Under the pieces are notes generated by a model that did not search any database, was not told the origin of the DNA, and worked only from the letters and a program-made list of their open reading frames with translations. Shown here piece after piece: positions 9,611 through 17,933 of a stretch of 64,000 nt of DNA. Every line of letters starts with the position of its first letter. Position 1 is the stretch's first letter. The stretch is from Streptosporangium saharense (GTDB lineage: Bacteria > Actinomycetota > Actinomycetes > Streptosporangiales > Streptosporangiaceae): contig NZ_JACHJP010000003.1 of NCBI RefSeq assembly GCF_014203715.1, positions 434,001 to 498,000 of the forward strand, in the 5' to 3' direction. The translations under genes and the position numbers were made by a program.

Positions 9611-10165
9611 TTGCTCACCATCGGTGACCGCTTCCCTGAGTTCGAGCTGACCGCCTGTGTCTCCCTGGACGCGGACAACGCGTTCGCCCAGATCGACCAC
9701 AAGTCCTACGAGGGCAAGTGGAAGGTCTACTTCGCCTGGCCCAAGGACTTCACCTTCGTCTGCCCGACCGAGATCGCCGAGTTCGGCCGTCTGGAGGGTG
9801 AGTTCGCCGACCGCGACGCCCAGGTCCTGGGCTTCTCCGTGGACTCCGAGTTCGTCCACCACGCCTGGCGCAAGGACCACCCCGACCTGCGCGACCTGCC
9901 CTTCCCGATGCTGTCCGACGTCAAGCGCGAGCTGTCGTCGGCGCTGGGCATCCTCGGCTCCGACGGTGTCGCCCAGCGCGCCACCTTCATCGTCGACCAG
10001 AACAACGAGATCCAGTTCGTCATGGTGACCGCCGGTTCCGTCGGCCGCAACGTCAAGGAGGTCCTGCGGGTCCTCGACGCCCTCCAGTCGGACGAGCTGT
10101 GCCCCTGCAACTGGAACAAGGGCGAGTCCGGGCTGGACGCGAAGAAGCTGCTGGCCGGCGTCTGA
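9611..10165 (+). CDS. ahpC: alkyl hydroperoxide reductase AhpC (2-Cys peroxiredoxin)
   Basis: A 184-residue peroxiredoxin that reduces H2O2 and organic peroxides. The peroxidatic cysteine is C51 in F-V-C-P-T-E, and the resolving region is E-L-C-P-C-N-W (C164 and C166). The sequence is of the mycobacterial AhpC type that is recycled by AhpD rather than AhpF. The start is TTG 9611, with AAGGAG at 9597-9602 eight bases away. The next gene, ahpD, begins one base inside this stop (TGATG), so the pair is coupled. The regulator oxyR is divergent. Confidence 0.95.
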   Translation: MLTIGDRFPEFELTACVSLDADNAFAQIDHKSYEGKWKVYFAWPKDFTFVCPTEIAEFGRLEGEFADRDAQVLGFSVDSEFVHHAWRKDHPDLRDLPFPMLSDVKRELSSALGILGSDGVAQRATFIVDQNNEIQFVMVTAGSVGRNVKEVLRVLDALQSDELCPCNWNKGESGLDAKKLLAGV

Positions 10166-10701
10166 TGTCCGTCGACAACCTCAAGGGCGCCCTGCCCGAC
10201 TACGCCAAGGACGTCAAGCTCAACCTGGGCTCGCTCGTCACGACCTCCTCGCTCGGCGAGCAGCAGCTCTGGGGGACGCTGCTCGCCTGCGCGGCGGCGA
10301 CGAGGTCGCAGCGCGTGATCGCCGAGATCGCGGCCGAGGCGGCGGACAACCTGTCGGCGGAGGCGTTCAGGGCGGCCAAGGGCGCCGCGGCCATCATGGC
10401 GATGAACAACGTCTACTACCGGTCGATGCACCTGATCGGTGACGAGACCTACGCGACCATGCCCGCCAAGCTCCGCATGACCATCATCGGCAACCCCGGT
10501 GTGGACAAGGTCGACTTCGAGCTCTGGTCGCTCGCGGTCTCCGCGATCGGCGGCTGCGGCCGCTGCCTGGAGTCCCACGAGCAGGTGCTGCGCAAGGCGG
10601 GGCTGCCCCGCGAGCAGATCCAGGAGGCCATCAGGATCGCCGCGGTCGTCAACGCCGTCGCCGCGGTGCTGGAGTCCGAGGCGGCCCTGGCCACGGTCTG
10701 A
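10165..10701 (+). CDS. ahpD: AhpD-type alkylhydroperoxidase (AhpC reductant partner)
   Basis: A 178-residue AhpD with the C-x-x-C redox site [11 protein letters not shown] (C131, C134). His138 and Glu119 fall at the positions expected from M. tuberculosis AhpD (C130, C133, H137, E118). It passes electrons from dihydrolipoamide systems to AhpC and has weak peroxidase activity itself. The ATG overlaps the ahpC stop by one base. A strong hairpin terminator follows. Confidence 0.95.
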   Translation: MSVDNLKGALPDYAKDVKLNLGSLVTTSSLGEQQLWGTLLACAAATRSQRVIAEIAAEAADNLSAEAFRAAKGAAAIMAMNNVYYRSMHLIGDETYATMPAKLRMTIIGNPGVDKVDFELWSLAVSAIGGCGRCLESHEQVLRKAGLPREQIQEAIRIAAVVNAVAAVLESEAALATV

Positions 10702-10729
10702 GGCACTCCACACAGAGGCACTCCACACA
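10700..10729. repeat. 15-bp tandem direct repeat
   Basis: GAGGCACTCCACACA occurs twice head to tail, and a third copy starts with GAGG. It spans the last base of the ahpD stop region and the leader to the terminator. It is probably a recent slippage duplication with no evident function. Confidence 0.7.
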
Positions 10730-10731
10730 GA

Positions 10732-10759
10732 GGAGGGAGCGGGATGTCCCGCCCCCTCC
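10732..10759. terminator. hairpin terminator after ahpCD (probably bidirectional)
   Basis: A 13-base stem, GGAGGGAGCGGGA against TCCCGCCCCCTCC with one A-C mismatch, is closed by a TG turn and followed by TTCTTCGT. It separates ahpD from the convergent MFS gene and could serve both. Confidence 0.7.
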
Positions 10760-10773
10760 TTCTTCGTGTTCCG

Positions 10774-12324
10774 TCAGCTCGCGTCGGTGGGGGCGCTGCG
10801 CGCGGAGCGCAGCGGCAGCTCCTTGAGCATCAGTGCCGCCAGCGCGGCCAGTACGGCGATCGGCACCCCGACCAGGAAGACGGTGTTGATGGCCCGGGTG
10901 AAGGCCTCCAGGATCACGTCGAGCACCGGGGCGGGCAGGTGGTGGATGGCGGCGGGGGAGCCCAGGCTCGGCGTCGCGCCCCCGGTCAGGGGCAGGTGCG
11001 CGGCCCTGGCCAGGGAGACCAGCTCCGAGGTGAGCCGGTTGGACAGGATCGCGCCGAACGCGGCCACGCCGACCGCGCCGCCGAGGGAGCGGAAGAACGT
11101 CACGCCGGAGGTGGTCGAGGCCATGTCGGCGCGGGTGACGGCGTTCTGCGCGGCCAGGATCAGGATCTGCATGGAGGCGCCGAGCCCGACGCCGAGGACT
11201 GTGATGTCGACGCCGACGACCGCCAGTGAGCTGTCCACGTGCAGCCGGGAGAGCAGGAACAGGCCGAGGCCGACCAGCAGCATGCCCGCCACGGGGAAGG
11301 CCTTCCAGCGGCCGGTCCTGGTGACGAAGCGGCCGGTCACGATGGAGGAGGCCAGCAGGCCGAGCACCATGGGCAGCGTCATCAGGCCGGAGGCGGTCGG
11401 GCTCATGCCCTTGACGATCTGCAGGTACTGCGGCAGGAACATCAGTGCGCCGAACATCGCGGCGCCGACCAGCAGCGAGGCCAGGCAGGTGAGCACGAAG
11501 GTGCGGTTGCGGAACAGGTGCGGGGGCAGGATCGGGTCGGACGCCGCGCGTTCGGCGACGACGGCCAGGCCGAACAGCACCAGACTCAGCGCGCCGAGCC
11601 CGTAGGTCCAGCCCGAGCTCCAGGCGAACTCCTTGCCGCCCAGGGACAGCAGCAGCATCAGCGCGGTCGTGCCGCCGGTGATGAAGGTCGCGCCCCACCA
11701 GTCGACCCTGGCCTGCCGGTGGGACGGCGGCAGCTTGAGCACCTTCTGGATGACGAAGAAGGCGACGACGGCCAGCGGCACGCAGATCCAGAATGTCCAG
11801 CGCCAGGACATGTTGTCCACGACGAATCCACCGATGAGCGGCCCGGCGACTGTCGAGACGCCGAAGACCGCGCCGATGTAGCCGGAGTAGCGCCCCCGCT
11901 CCCTGGGCTCGACCACGTCACCGAGGATGATCTGCGGCAGCGCCGCCAGGCCACCGGCGCCGATGCCCTGCACGGCCCTGGCCGCGATGAGCTGGCCCAT
12001 GTCCTGGGAGAAGCCAGCGGCCACCGAGGAGAGCACGAAGACGAGCAGGGCGGCCTGGAACATGAGCTTGCGGCCGTACAGGTCCGACAGCTTGCCCCAC
12101 AGGGGGGTCGAGGCCGTCATGGTCAGCAGCGTCGCGCTCGCCACCCAGGCGAGCTGCTCCTGACCGCCGAGCGTGCCGACGATCGTCGGCAGCGCGGTGC
12201 CCACCACGGAGGTCGAGATCATCGACGTCAGCATGGCGAGCATCAGGCCAGCCAGGATCTCCAGCACCTGTCTGTGGGTGAACCTCGGTGCCGCCTCGGC
12301 CTGGACCTGTTGTTCGGTCAGCAT
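10774..12324 (-). CDS. MFS drug:H+ antiporter, EmrB/QacA (14-TM) family
   Basis: A 516-residue exporter with about 14 hydrophobic helices. Signatures are L-S-D-L-Y-G-R-K (motif A) and the antiporter motif G-P-L-I-G-G (motif C, near residue 160). The long second half fits the DHA2 family, which exports drugs or antibiotics. The start is ATG 12324, with GGGGGA six bases upstream on the coding strand; the longer frame to 12354 would cross the operator. It is divergent from a TetR repressor, and a dyad lies in its leader, so export is probably induced by a ligand of that repressor. Confidence 0.92.
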   Translation of the reverse strand: MLTEQQVQAEAAPRFTHRQVLEILAGLMLAMLTSMISTSVVGTALPTIVGTLGGQEQLAWVASATLLTMTASTPLWGKLSDLYGRKLMFQAALLVFVLSSVAAGFSQDMGQLIAARAVQGIGAGGLAALPQIILGDVVEPRERGRYSGYIGAVFGVSTVAGPLIGGFVVDNMSWRWTFWICVPLAVVAFFVIQKVLKLPPSHRQARVDWWGATFITGGTTALMLLLSLGGKEFAWSSGWTYGLGALSLVLFGLAVVAERAASDPILPPHLFRNRTFVLTCLASLLVGAAMFGALMFLPQYLQIVKGMSPTASGLMTLPMVLGLLASSIVTGRFVTRTGRWKAFPVAGMLLVGLGLFLLSRLHVDSSLAVVGVDITVLGVGLGASMQILILAAQNAVTRADMASTTSGVTFFRSLGGAVGVAAFGAILSNRLTSELVSLARAAHLPLTGGATPSLGSPAAIHHLPAPVLDVILEAFTRAINTVFLVGVPIAVLAALAALMLKELPLRSARSAPTDAS

Positions 12325-12338
12325 GGACCATCCCCCAA

Positions 12339-12353
12339 TGTATGTACGATACA
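12339..12353. promoter_or_regulatory. TetR-type operator
   Basis: TGTAT-GTACG-ATACA is a perfect 5-5-5 inverted repeat between the MFS exporter start (12324) and the TetR start (12406). It lies just downstream of the predicted exporter promoter, where a bound repressor would block transcription. Confidence 0.65.
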
Positions 12354-12357
12354 CATG

Positions 12358-12386
12358 AAGTTAGTAGACGCTTGTTTACCCGTCAA
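12358..12386 (-). promoter_or_regulatory. predicted promoter of the MFS exporter
   Basis: On the reverse strand TTGACG (12386-12381) is followed after 17 bases by TAACTT (12363-12358). The -35 element is close to consensus and the -10 is poor. The position relative to the dyad at 12339-12353 supports repression. Confidence 0.4.
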
Positions 12387-12405
12387 ATCTGGAAGGAATG
12401 GAAAA

Positions 12406-12963
12406 GTGGACGAGATACGGCGTCGTGACAGGGAAGGCACAAGGTGCCGCATCCTGGACGCCGCTCGTCGTCTGTTCGCCGAACTCGGCTACGACCAGGT
12501 GACGATGCGGCTCATCTCCGCCGAGGCGGGGGTCAACATCGCCCTGATCAACCGCTACTTCGGCACGAAGCGGGACCTGTTCGCCGAGGTGCTGGCCGTA
12601 CGGGGACGGTTCCCCGGGGTGCTCGACGTGCCGCGCGGGCAGTTGCCGCGGCGCCTGGCCGAGTACGTCGCCGACCTGCTCGGCTCCCGGGAGGAGGGGC
12701 CGGTGCTGGCGACGCTCAGCCGCTCGACGGTCTGCCCGGAGATCCACGGGATCGTCGCCGACCGGGTCCGTTCGGCGATCCTGGAGCCGCTGGCCGCGCG
12801 CCTGCCCGGTGAGGACGCCGCCCTCGGGGCGACCGCCGCGACCGCGCTCATCGCGGGCGCGGGGACGCTGCGTCAGCTCTTCGGCCCCGGGGTGTTCGAC
12901 GAGGAGGGCAGGGAGGCCGTGGTCGCGCGGCTCACGAAGGTCTTCGAGGCCTGCCTCGGGTGA
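12406..12963 (+). CDS. TetR family transcriptional regulator
   Basis: A 185-residue repressor with an N-terminal TetR helix-turn-helix: R-I-L-D-A-A-R-R-L-F-A-E-L-G-Y, then V-T-M-R-L-I-S-A-E-A-G-V-N and I-N-R-Y-F-G-T-K-R-D-L-F. The C-terminal ligand domain is not assigned. GTG 12406 is chosen because GGAAGGA stands eight bases upstream. It is divergent from the MFS exporter and presumably represses it through the dyad between them. Confidence 0.9.
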   Translation: MDEIRRRDREGTRCRILDAARRLFAELGYDQVTMRLISAEAGVNIALINRYFGTKRDLFAEVLAVRGRFPGVLDVPRGQLPRRLAEYVADLLGSREEGPVLATLSRSTVCPEIHGIVADRVRSAILEPLAARLPGEDAALGATAATALIAGAGTLRQLFGPGVFDEEGREAVVARLTKVFEACLG

Positions 12964-12969
12964 CCCCGG

Positions 12970-13911
12970 TCAGGCCGATCTCTGGCGGCCCGCGGCGATC
13001 CGGCAGGCGTTGCCCGGGACGTGGTCGACCTGCAGCGTGCTGTGGTCGATGTGGAAGCGCTCGTGCAGCAGGTCGGCCAGCTCGCGGCGGACCCGGTGGC
13101 AGTCGCCGCCGGGGGCGACGGTCACGTGCGCCGACAGCGCGGACAGCCCGCTGGTCACGGTCCACACGTGCAGGTCGTCCACCCTGGTCACCTCGGCGTG
13201 GGCGGCGATGGCCGCGTTCACCTCGGCGGGAGGAGCGCCGTGGGGCGCCGCCTCGAACAGGATGCGCCCGGCGTCGCGCAGCAGGCCGTACGCCGCCTTG
13301 CCCATCAGGGCCGCGACGACCAGGGCGGCGATGGCGTCCGCCCTGCTCCAGCCGGTGAGCCAGACGATCGCCCCGGCGACCGCGGTCGCGACGAAGGCGT
13401 ACATGTCGTTGAGGATGTGCTGGAAGGCGCCCTCGACGTTGAGGCTGCTCCGGTCGGCCCTGGCGATGAGCCAGGCCGCCGTGGCGTTGACCGCGATGCC
13501 GACCAGCGCCGTGCCCAGGACCAGCGTCCCCGTCACCTCCGGCGGGTGCAGGAGCCGCCGGACGCCCTCGTAGACGAAGTAGACGACGAGCGCCACGAAC
13601 GTCAGCCCGTTGATCGCGGCGGAGAGGATCTCGGCGCGCTTCCAGCCGAAGGTGTAGGCGCCGCTCGCGGGCCTGGCCGCCATGCCCATCGCCACCAGGG
13701 CCAGCGCGATGGAGGCCGCGTCGGTGAGCATGTGCCCCGCGTCCGAGATCAGCGCGATGGAGTTGGCGATGACGCCGACCACGACCTCGGCCGCCATGAA
13801 GGCCGTCAGCAGCGCGAGCGCCGCGACCAGGTAGCGGCGGTCGGAGTTCGCCCCGTGTCCATGCCCGTGCCCGTGCCCGTGGCCATGCCCATGGCCGTGT
13901 CCGTGACCCAT
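12970..13911 (-). CDS. cation diffusion facilitator (CzcD-like zinc/metal exporter)
   Basis: A 313-residue CDF transporter with six hydrophobic helices. The metal-site motifs S-D-A-G-H-M-L-T-D (TM2) and F-Q-H-I-L-N-D (TM5) give the H-x-x-x-D pair in each helix. Nine Gly-His dipeptides follow the initiator Met, a metal-binding tail. The C-terminal cytoplasmic domain carries V-D-D-L-H-V-W-T. It should export Zn2+, Co2+ or Fe2+ in exchange for H+. An iron-box-like sequence lies 48 bases upstream, so iron-linked control is possible. Confidence 0.92.
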   Translation of the reverse strand: MGHGHGHGHGHGHGHGHGHGANSDRRYLVAALALLTAFMAAEVVVGVIANSIALISDAGHMLTDAASIALALVAMGMAARPASGAYTFGWKRAEILSAAINGLTFVALVVYFVYEGVRRLLHPPEVTGTLVLGTALVGIAVNATAAWLIARADRSSLNVEGAFQHILNDMYAFVATAVAGAIVWLTGWSRADAIAALVVAALMGKAAYGLLRDAGRILFEAAPHGAPPAEVNAAIAAHAEVTRVDDLHVWTVTSGLSALSAHVTVAPGGDCHRVRRELADLLHERFHIDHSTLQVDHVPGNACRIAAGRQRSA

Positions 13912-13958
13912 CCCGAGATCCGCCTCATCAACACTTGAACAGTTGCTCAGACGTTAAG

Positions 13959-13977
13959 CAAGGTAAGCCTAACAGAG
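13959..13977. promoter_or_regulatory. DtxR/IdeR-type iron box
   Basis: The 19-mer has AAGGTAAGCCTAAC as its core and matches about 15 of 19 positions of the actinobacterial iron-box consensus TWAGGTWAGSCTWACCTWA, which I quote from memory. It sits between the divergent CDF exporter and thioesterase genes. Iron-dependent repression of one or both is the natural reading. Confidence 0.6.
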
Positions 13978-14206
13978 CAAGATCTGAAGCGCGGAGGCAC
14001 CGGCAGGACAGGAAATGCGCGACCCGCACAACACTGTTTCCCCACCCGTCACCCCGGAATCCCGGCGTACCCGCGGTGTCCCGTCCCGGCCATCCGAGGA
14101 CGGCACATGTGGCCATCCCCCTCGCGTGCGCCGTACCCGGGAGGCGATCATTGAAGGGACCCCCCGAGTCCACAGGATCGGGTTCACAGCACCGGAAGGA
14201 ACCGAC

Positions 14207-14932
14207 ATGACCTGGCTGCGTCCCCTCAAGCCCAGGCCGAGGGCCACCACGCGGCTCATCTGCTTCGCGCACGCGGGCGGTTCGGTCACCGCCTACCGCG
14301 ACTGGCCCGACCTGCTCCCCGGATCCGTCGAGCCGTACGGCGTGCAGCTCCCGGGCAGGGCGGACCGGTTCGGCGACCCCATGCCCGCCGACATCCACGA
14401 GATCGTCGGCCACGTGGTCGAGGAGATCCAGCCCCTGCTCGACCGGGACGTCGTGCTGTTCGGGCACAGCATGGGCGCGACGATCGCCTACGAGGTCACC
14501 AGGGTGCTCGAAGCCAGGGGAAGCGGCCCCGTCCGGCTGTTCGTCTCGGGAAGCGCCGCGCCGCACGAGCCGAGACGCAGGCGGGAGATCTCCTCCTTCG
14601 ACGACGAGACCTTCCTGGCCGAGCTGACCAAACTCGGCGGTACAGAACTGGAGATCCTCTCCCACCCGACGATGCGGGAGATCGTCTTCCCCTACATCAG
14701 GGCCGACTTCCGCCTGATCGAGGACTACCGCCACACCCCGGGGCCCGCGCTGCGCACCCCCGTCTCCGTCATCGTCGGCGACGCCGACCCGGTGGTCACC
14801 CCGCTCCAGGCCAAGGAGTGGCAGGCCCGCACGACCTCGGGCTTCTCCCTGACGATCCTGCCCGGCGGCCACTTCTACCTCCAGCCCCAACGCGCCGCGG
14901 TGGTCGCCGAGATCCTAAAGAGGATGGGTTAG
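14207..14932 (+). CDS. type II thioesterase (GrsT/TEII family)
   Basis: A 241-residue alpha/beta-hydrolase of the editing thioesterase family that removes mis-primed acyl groups from NRPS or PKS carrier proteins. The triad is visible: S88 in F-G-H-S-M-G, Asp in V-G-D-A-D-P (D192 or D194) and H222 in G-G-H-F-Y-L. The N-terminal F-A-H-A-G-G-S oxyanion motif is typical. GGAAGGA stands six bases before ATG 14207. No NRPS or PKS gene is in the window, so it is an orphan here. The iron box 230 bases upstream suggests service to a siderophore pathway. Confidence 0.9.
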   Translation: MTWLRPLKPRPRATTRLICFAHAGGSVTAYRDWPDLLPGSVEPYGVQLPGRADRFGDPMPADIHEIVGHVVEEIQPLLDRDVVLFGHSMGATIAYEVTRVLEARGSGPVRLFVSGSAAPHEPRRRREISSFDDETFLAELTKLGGTELEILSHPTMREIVFPYIRADFRLIEDYRHTPGPALRTPVSVIVGDADPVVTPLQAKEWQARTTSGFSLTILPGGHFYLQPQRAAVVAEILKRMG

Positions 14933-15799
14933 GGGTTTGGTTTTGACCGAGACGTAGTCGATGAGCATGGGGCGGCCCGGGAGGGTGGTTGGGGTTGGGC
15001 CGCCGCCGAGGGCTTCGGGGAGGCCGCCGCCGATGGCGACGTTCAGGATCAGGAAGAAGCCGTGGGCCGTCGCCCTGCGCCAGGTCTGCTGGTCCATCCG
15101 GGCGGCGGCGACGGTCAGGACCGGGGTGTCGTCGAGATACCAGCGGATCTCCTTCTCGGAGATCTCGACGGCGTAGCGGTGGAAGCTCCCGTGACAGGTC
15201 GGGCAGGGCCGCTCGCCGGAGCCGATGCCGGACGGCTCGCCGCACGGCCCGCCCGGCATCACCCCGCAGTGCATGGCGGCCATGACCGCAGGGCGGCCGT
15301 TGACCGCCTCGACCACGTCGATCTCGCCGATGGCGGGCCAGCCGGTGTAGCCGTCGCGCAGCGGGGCGCCGAGCATCCAGAACGCGGGCCAGTAGCCCGC
15401 GCCGTCCGAGGGGGTCACCGCGGGCAGCTGGATCCTGGCCTCGACCCGCAGCACACCCCCCGGCGGGGGCCTGAAGTCGGAGCGGGTGGTCTCGACCCGG
15501 CCGGACGTCCAGGCGCCCTCGCGCAGCAGGGGGGTGATGGCCAGGTTCCCCGCGCCGTCGAGGGAGACGTTCTCCGTCGAGTCGGTCATGGTCTCGATCT
15601 CCCCGGTGCCCCACCGGGGGGCGGGGCAGCCGGGGTAGCAGGTGCCGAGGTCGTGCAGCCACCCCGAGGGCAGCGGGGACCCGGCGGCCCCGGAGAAGTC
15701 GTCACGGAAGATCTCGGTCCAGCGCGCCTCCTGGCCGGGCCCCGAGCACCCGGCCAGGAGGACGATCAGGGCGAGGAGCACCCGGGCGGCGGGCCTCAC
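14915..15799 (-). CDS. GH16-family glycoside hydrolase, lipoprotein
   Basis: A 294-residue secreted protein with a lipoprotein signal (L-L-A-G-C, Cys18) and a glycoside hydrolase 16 domain. The active-site signature is G-E-I-D-V-V-E (nucleophile E159, D161, acid/base E164). GH16 enzymes cleave beta-1,3 or beta-1,3-1,4 glucans and some galactans. The GTG start overlaps the stop of the acyltransferase gene as GTGA, so it is co-translated as the last gene of the glycan operon. A role in trimming or releasing the polymer made by this operon is inference. The stop falls inside the end of the convergent thioesterase gene (18-base overlap). Confidence 0.88.
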   Translation of the reverse strand: MRPAARVLLALIVLLAGCSGPGQEARWTEIFRDDFSGAAGSPLPSGWLHDLGTCYPGCPAPRWGTGEIETMTDSTENVSLDGAGNLAITPLLREGAWTSGRVETTRSDFRPPPGGVLRVEARIQLPAVTPSDGAGYWPAFWMLGAPLRDGYTGWPAIGEIDVVEAVNGRPAVMAAMHCGVMPGGPCGEPSGIGSGERPCPTCHGSFHRYAVEISEKEIRWYLDDTPVLTVAAARMDQQTWRRATAHGFFLILNVAIGGGLPEALGGGPTPTTLPGRPMLIDYVSVKTKPLTHPL

Positions 15800-17829
15800 A
15801 GCACCGTGGGGATCAAGTCGAGGTCCTCCAGATCCTGTTCGAGCCGGGGGGCGAGCCGTACCGCGAGCGTGTCGGTGATGTGCGCGTCGTCGCGGTAGAG
15901 CACGATGCCGTCGAGCGCCGCGGGGCAGGTGTCCGGCCCAGGGGGGCACAGCAGCGGCGTCACGTCCAGCAGGCGGACCCCGGGCCGGTCCCCGGCGGCG
16001 ATCTGCTCGGCCAGCGGGTCGGGACGCAGCCCCGCGGCGCGCGGGAACGCGCAGCTCGGGACGGGAGCACCGGACAGGCAGGCGGGCACGTCCTTGCCGG
16101 GCAGCGGCGTGTCACGCAGGTAGACCAGCGAGGCGCCGAGCCGCGACAGCGGGGTGAGAGTCGCGTCCCAGGCACGGGTCAGCGCGGCCCTGTCGGTGGT
16201 GTAGGCGTTGAGCGAGGCCACCAGGACCAGCCGGGGCGGGGACTCGGCGGCCAGCCGCTTCAGCGCGTACTCCCGCCAGGCGTCGCACTCGCGGTACTCC
16301 CTGCCCAGCCGGGGATCGACGACCGTGAGCCTGGGCAGCGGGCAGCCGGGCTTGGTGAGGACCTCAAGGGCCCATCCTCTCCGTACGGCGACGCGCTCCG
16401 CGGCGGCGAACCACTGGCCCGCGTGGGAGTCGCCGATGAGGACGACCCTGTCCTTGGAGGCCGGGTTCCCGAACAGGCACGGCGGGCTCGTCGTCGCGGT
16501 CAGCGCGATCTCGCAGCCCTGAGACTTGGGGAAGTCGGTCCTGGCCTGCGCGGGCGTCGGGCGCAGCGCCGTACCGGGTGCGCCGGGAGCCTCCGCCGAC
16601 CGCGCCACGGTGGCCGTGGTGGTCGTGGCGCCCTGCACGATCCCGCCGTTGAGCAGCAGGGCCGCGGCGACGGGGACGGCCATCGCGCTGGTGCCCAGGG
16701 CCAGGCCGTGCCGGGGCAGCGCGGCCACGACCCGCGACATCCGCAGCGGCCGTTCGACCAGCCTCAGCGTCAGGGCGGCGGGAAGCGCGCAGGCCAGCAC
16801 CAGCGCCAGCCGTACCGGCCATGACTGTTCACCCAGCACGGCCTCGGTGAGGACCAGGACCGGCCAGTGCCACAGGTACCAGGAGAACGACAGGCGCCCC
16901 GCGAGCCGTACCGGCGCCCAGGACAGCGCCGCCGAGACCGGGGAGCGGAACATGATGACCGCCGCCGTGCCGAGCGTGGGAACCAGGGCGGCCGTCCCCG
17001 GGTAGGGGGTCTGCGGACCGAGCGCCACGACCGACCAGGCGATCGCGGCGGCCCCCGCCAGTCCGAGTGCCCCCGAGGCGACCCGCAGGGAGAAACGCGG
17101 AGCGTCCCGGCGGCCCTCGCCGCCGCCGGGACGGGCACCGGGAAGCTGGCCGTACGGCGTGAGCAGCGCGGCCAGGGCACCCACGCCGAACTGCCAGGCG
17201 CGGGAGGGGGAGGACAGGTAGGCCAGCGGGGCGCTGGTGCCGGTCCACCACAGGGAGAGTGCGAACGAGACGCCGGTCAGCGCCACGACGGCTACCGCGA
17301 CCGCGGGCAGGGGGCTGCGGCCGAGACGGCGCGCGACCAGCACCAGGACCAGCAGCAGCGGCGCCCACAGCAGGTAGAACTGCTCCTCGACGGCCAGCGA
17401 CCAGTAGTGCAGCAGCGGGCTCGGGTCCCGTGCCGCGGCCAGGTAGTCGGTCTGCCCCGCCACGAAACGCCAGTTGGCGAGGTACAGGGCGGCGGCGACC
17501 ACGTCACCGGCGACGTCGGTGCCGCGCAGCGGGGGCAGCAGCAGCCAGGCCCCCGCCGTCGTGGCGAGCAGCACGACCCCGGCGGCGGGCAGGATGCGCC
17601 TGGCCCGCCTGGCGTAGAACTCGGCAAGCGAGAAACGGCCCCGCGCCGAGACGTCGCGCAGCAGCAGACCGGTGATCAGGAACCCGGAGATGACGAAGAA
17701 CACGTCAACCCCGGCGAACCCCCCGGCCATGCCGGGCACGGTCGCGTGGAAGGCGAGCACGGCCAGGACGGCGACCGCTCGCAGCCCTTCGATGTCCGGC
17801 CTGAAGCCGAGACGGTAGCGCGGGGTCAT
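15796..17829 (-). CDS. acyltransferase-3 / SGNH fusion membrane protein (OatA-like)
   Basis: A 677-residue protein. The N-terminal half is an acyltransferase-3 domain of about ten helices, with R-P-D-I-E-G-L-R-A-V-A-V, F-F-V-I-S-G-F-L-I-T-G and W-S-L-A-V-E-E-Q-F-Y. The C-terminal extracellular part is an SGNH domain (V-L-I-G-D-S-H-A-G-Q-W, and a late D-D-A-H-I-T that would give Asp and His). Such fusions O-acetylate extracellular polysaccharides or peptidoglycan. ATG 17829 overlaps the stop of a 35-residue gene as ATGA, and the 3' end overlaps the GH16 gene by four bases. It likely acylates the glycan made by the upstream synthase. Confidence 0.92.
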   Translation of the reverse strand: MTPRYRLGFRPDIEGLRAVAVLAVLAFHATVPGMAGGFAGVDVFFVISGFLITGLLLRDVSARGRFSLAEFYARRARRILPAAGVVLLATTAGAWLLLPPLRGTDVAGDVVAAALYLANWRFVAGQTDYLAAARDPSPLLHYWSLAVEEQFYLLWAPLLLVLVLVARRLGRSPLPAVAVAVVALTGVSFALSLWWTGTSAPLAYLSSPSRAWQFGVGALAALLTPYGQLPGARPGGGEGRRDAPRFSLRVASGALGLAGAAAIAWSVVALGPQTPYPGTAALVPTLGTAAVIMFRSPVSAALSWAPVRLAGRLSFSWYLWHWPVLVLTEAVLGEQSWPVRLALVLACALPAALTLRLVERPLRMSRVVAALPRHGLALGTSAMAVPVAAALLLNGGIVQGATTTTATVARSAEAPGAPGTALRPTPAQARTDFPKSQGCEIALTATTSPPCLFGNPASKDRVVLIGDSHAGQWFAAAERVAVRRGWALEVLTKPGCPLPRLTVVDPRLGREYRECDAWREYALKRLAAESPPRLVLVASLNAYTTDRAALTRAWDATLTPLSRLGASLVYLRDTPLPGKDVPACLSGAPVPSCAFPRAAGLRPDPLAEQIAAGDRPGVRLLDVTPLLCPPGPDTCPAALDGIVLYRDDAHITDTLAVRLAPRLEQDLEDLDLIPTVL

Positions 17830-17933
17830 GGCAGCAGCGGCGGCAGTACGGCGAGACCCGAGGCGAGCAGCACGCCGAGCGTCAACAGGACGGTGATGGC
17901 CAGGGCCTCTGGCCAGCGCAGACGGTGGTTCAT
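17826..17933 (-). CDS. 35-residue single-pass membrane peptide, translationally coupled
   Basis: ATG 17933 to TGA encodes 35 residues: a polar basic start (M-N-H-R-L-R-W-P-E), one hydrophobic helix (about residues 10-30) and a Pro/Leu tail. GGAGG stands seven to eight bases before the ATG, inside the end of the glycosyltransferase gene. The ATG overlaps that gene's stop as ATGA, and its own stop overlaps the acyltransferase ATG as ATGA. The double coupling argues that it is a real component of the glycan operon, perhaps a small subunit or linker of the membrane synthase. No family is recognised. Confidence 0.7.
   Translation of the reverse strand: MNHRLRWPEALAITVLLTLGVLLASGLAVLPPLLP

Noticed and set aside
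10700..10729. CRISPR-like repeat
   Set aside because: There are only two contiguous 15-base copies with no spacers and no cas genes; it is a slippage duplication.
13978..14206. Extension of the thioesterase to an upstream ATG at 14015
   Set aside because: The extra 64 residues have no family similarity, and a strong ribosome site supports ATG 14207.
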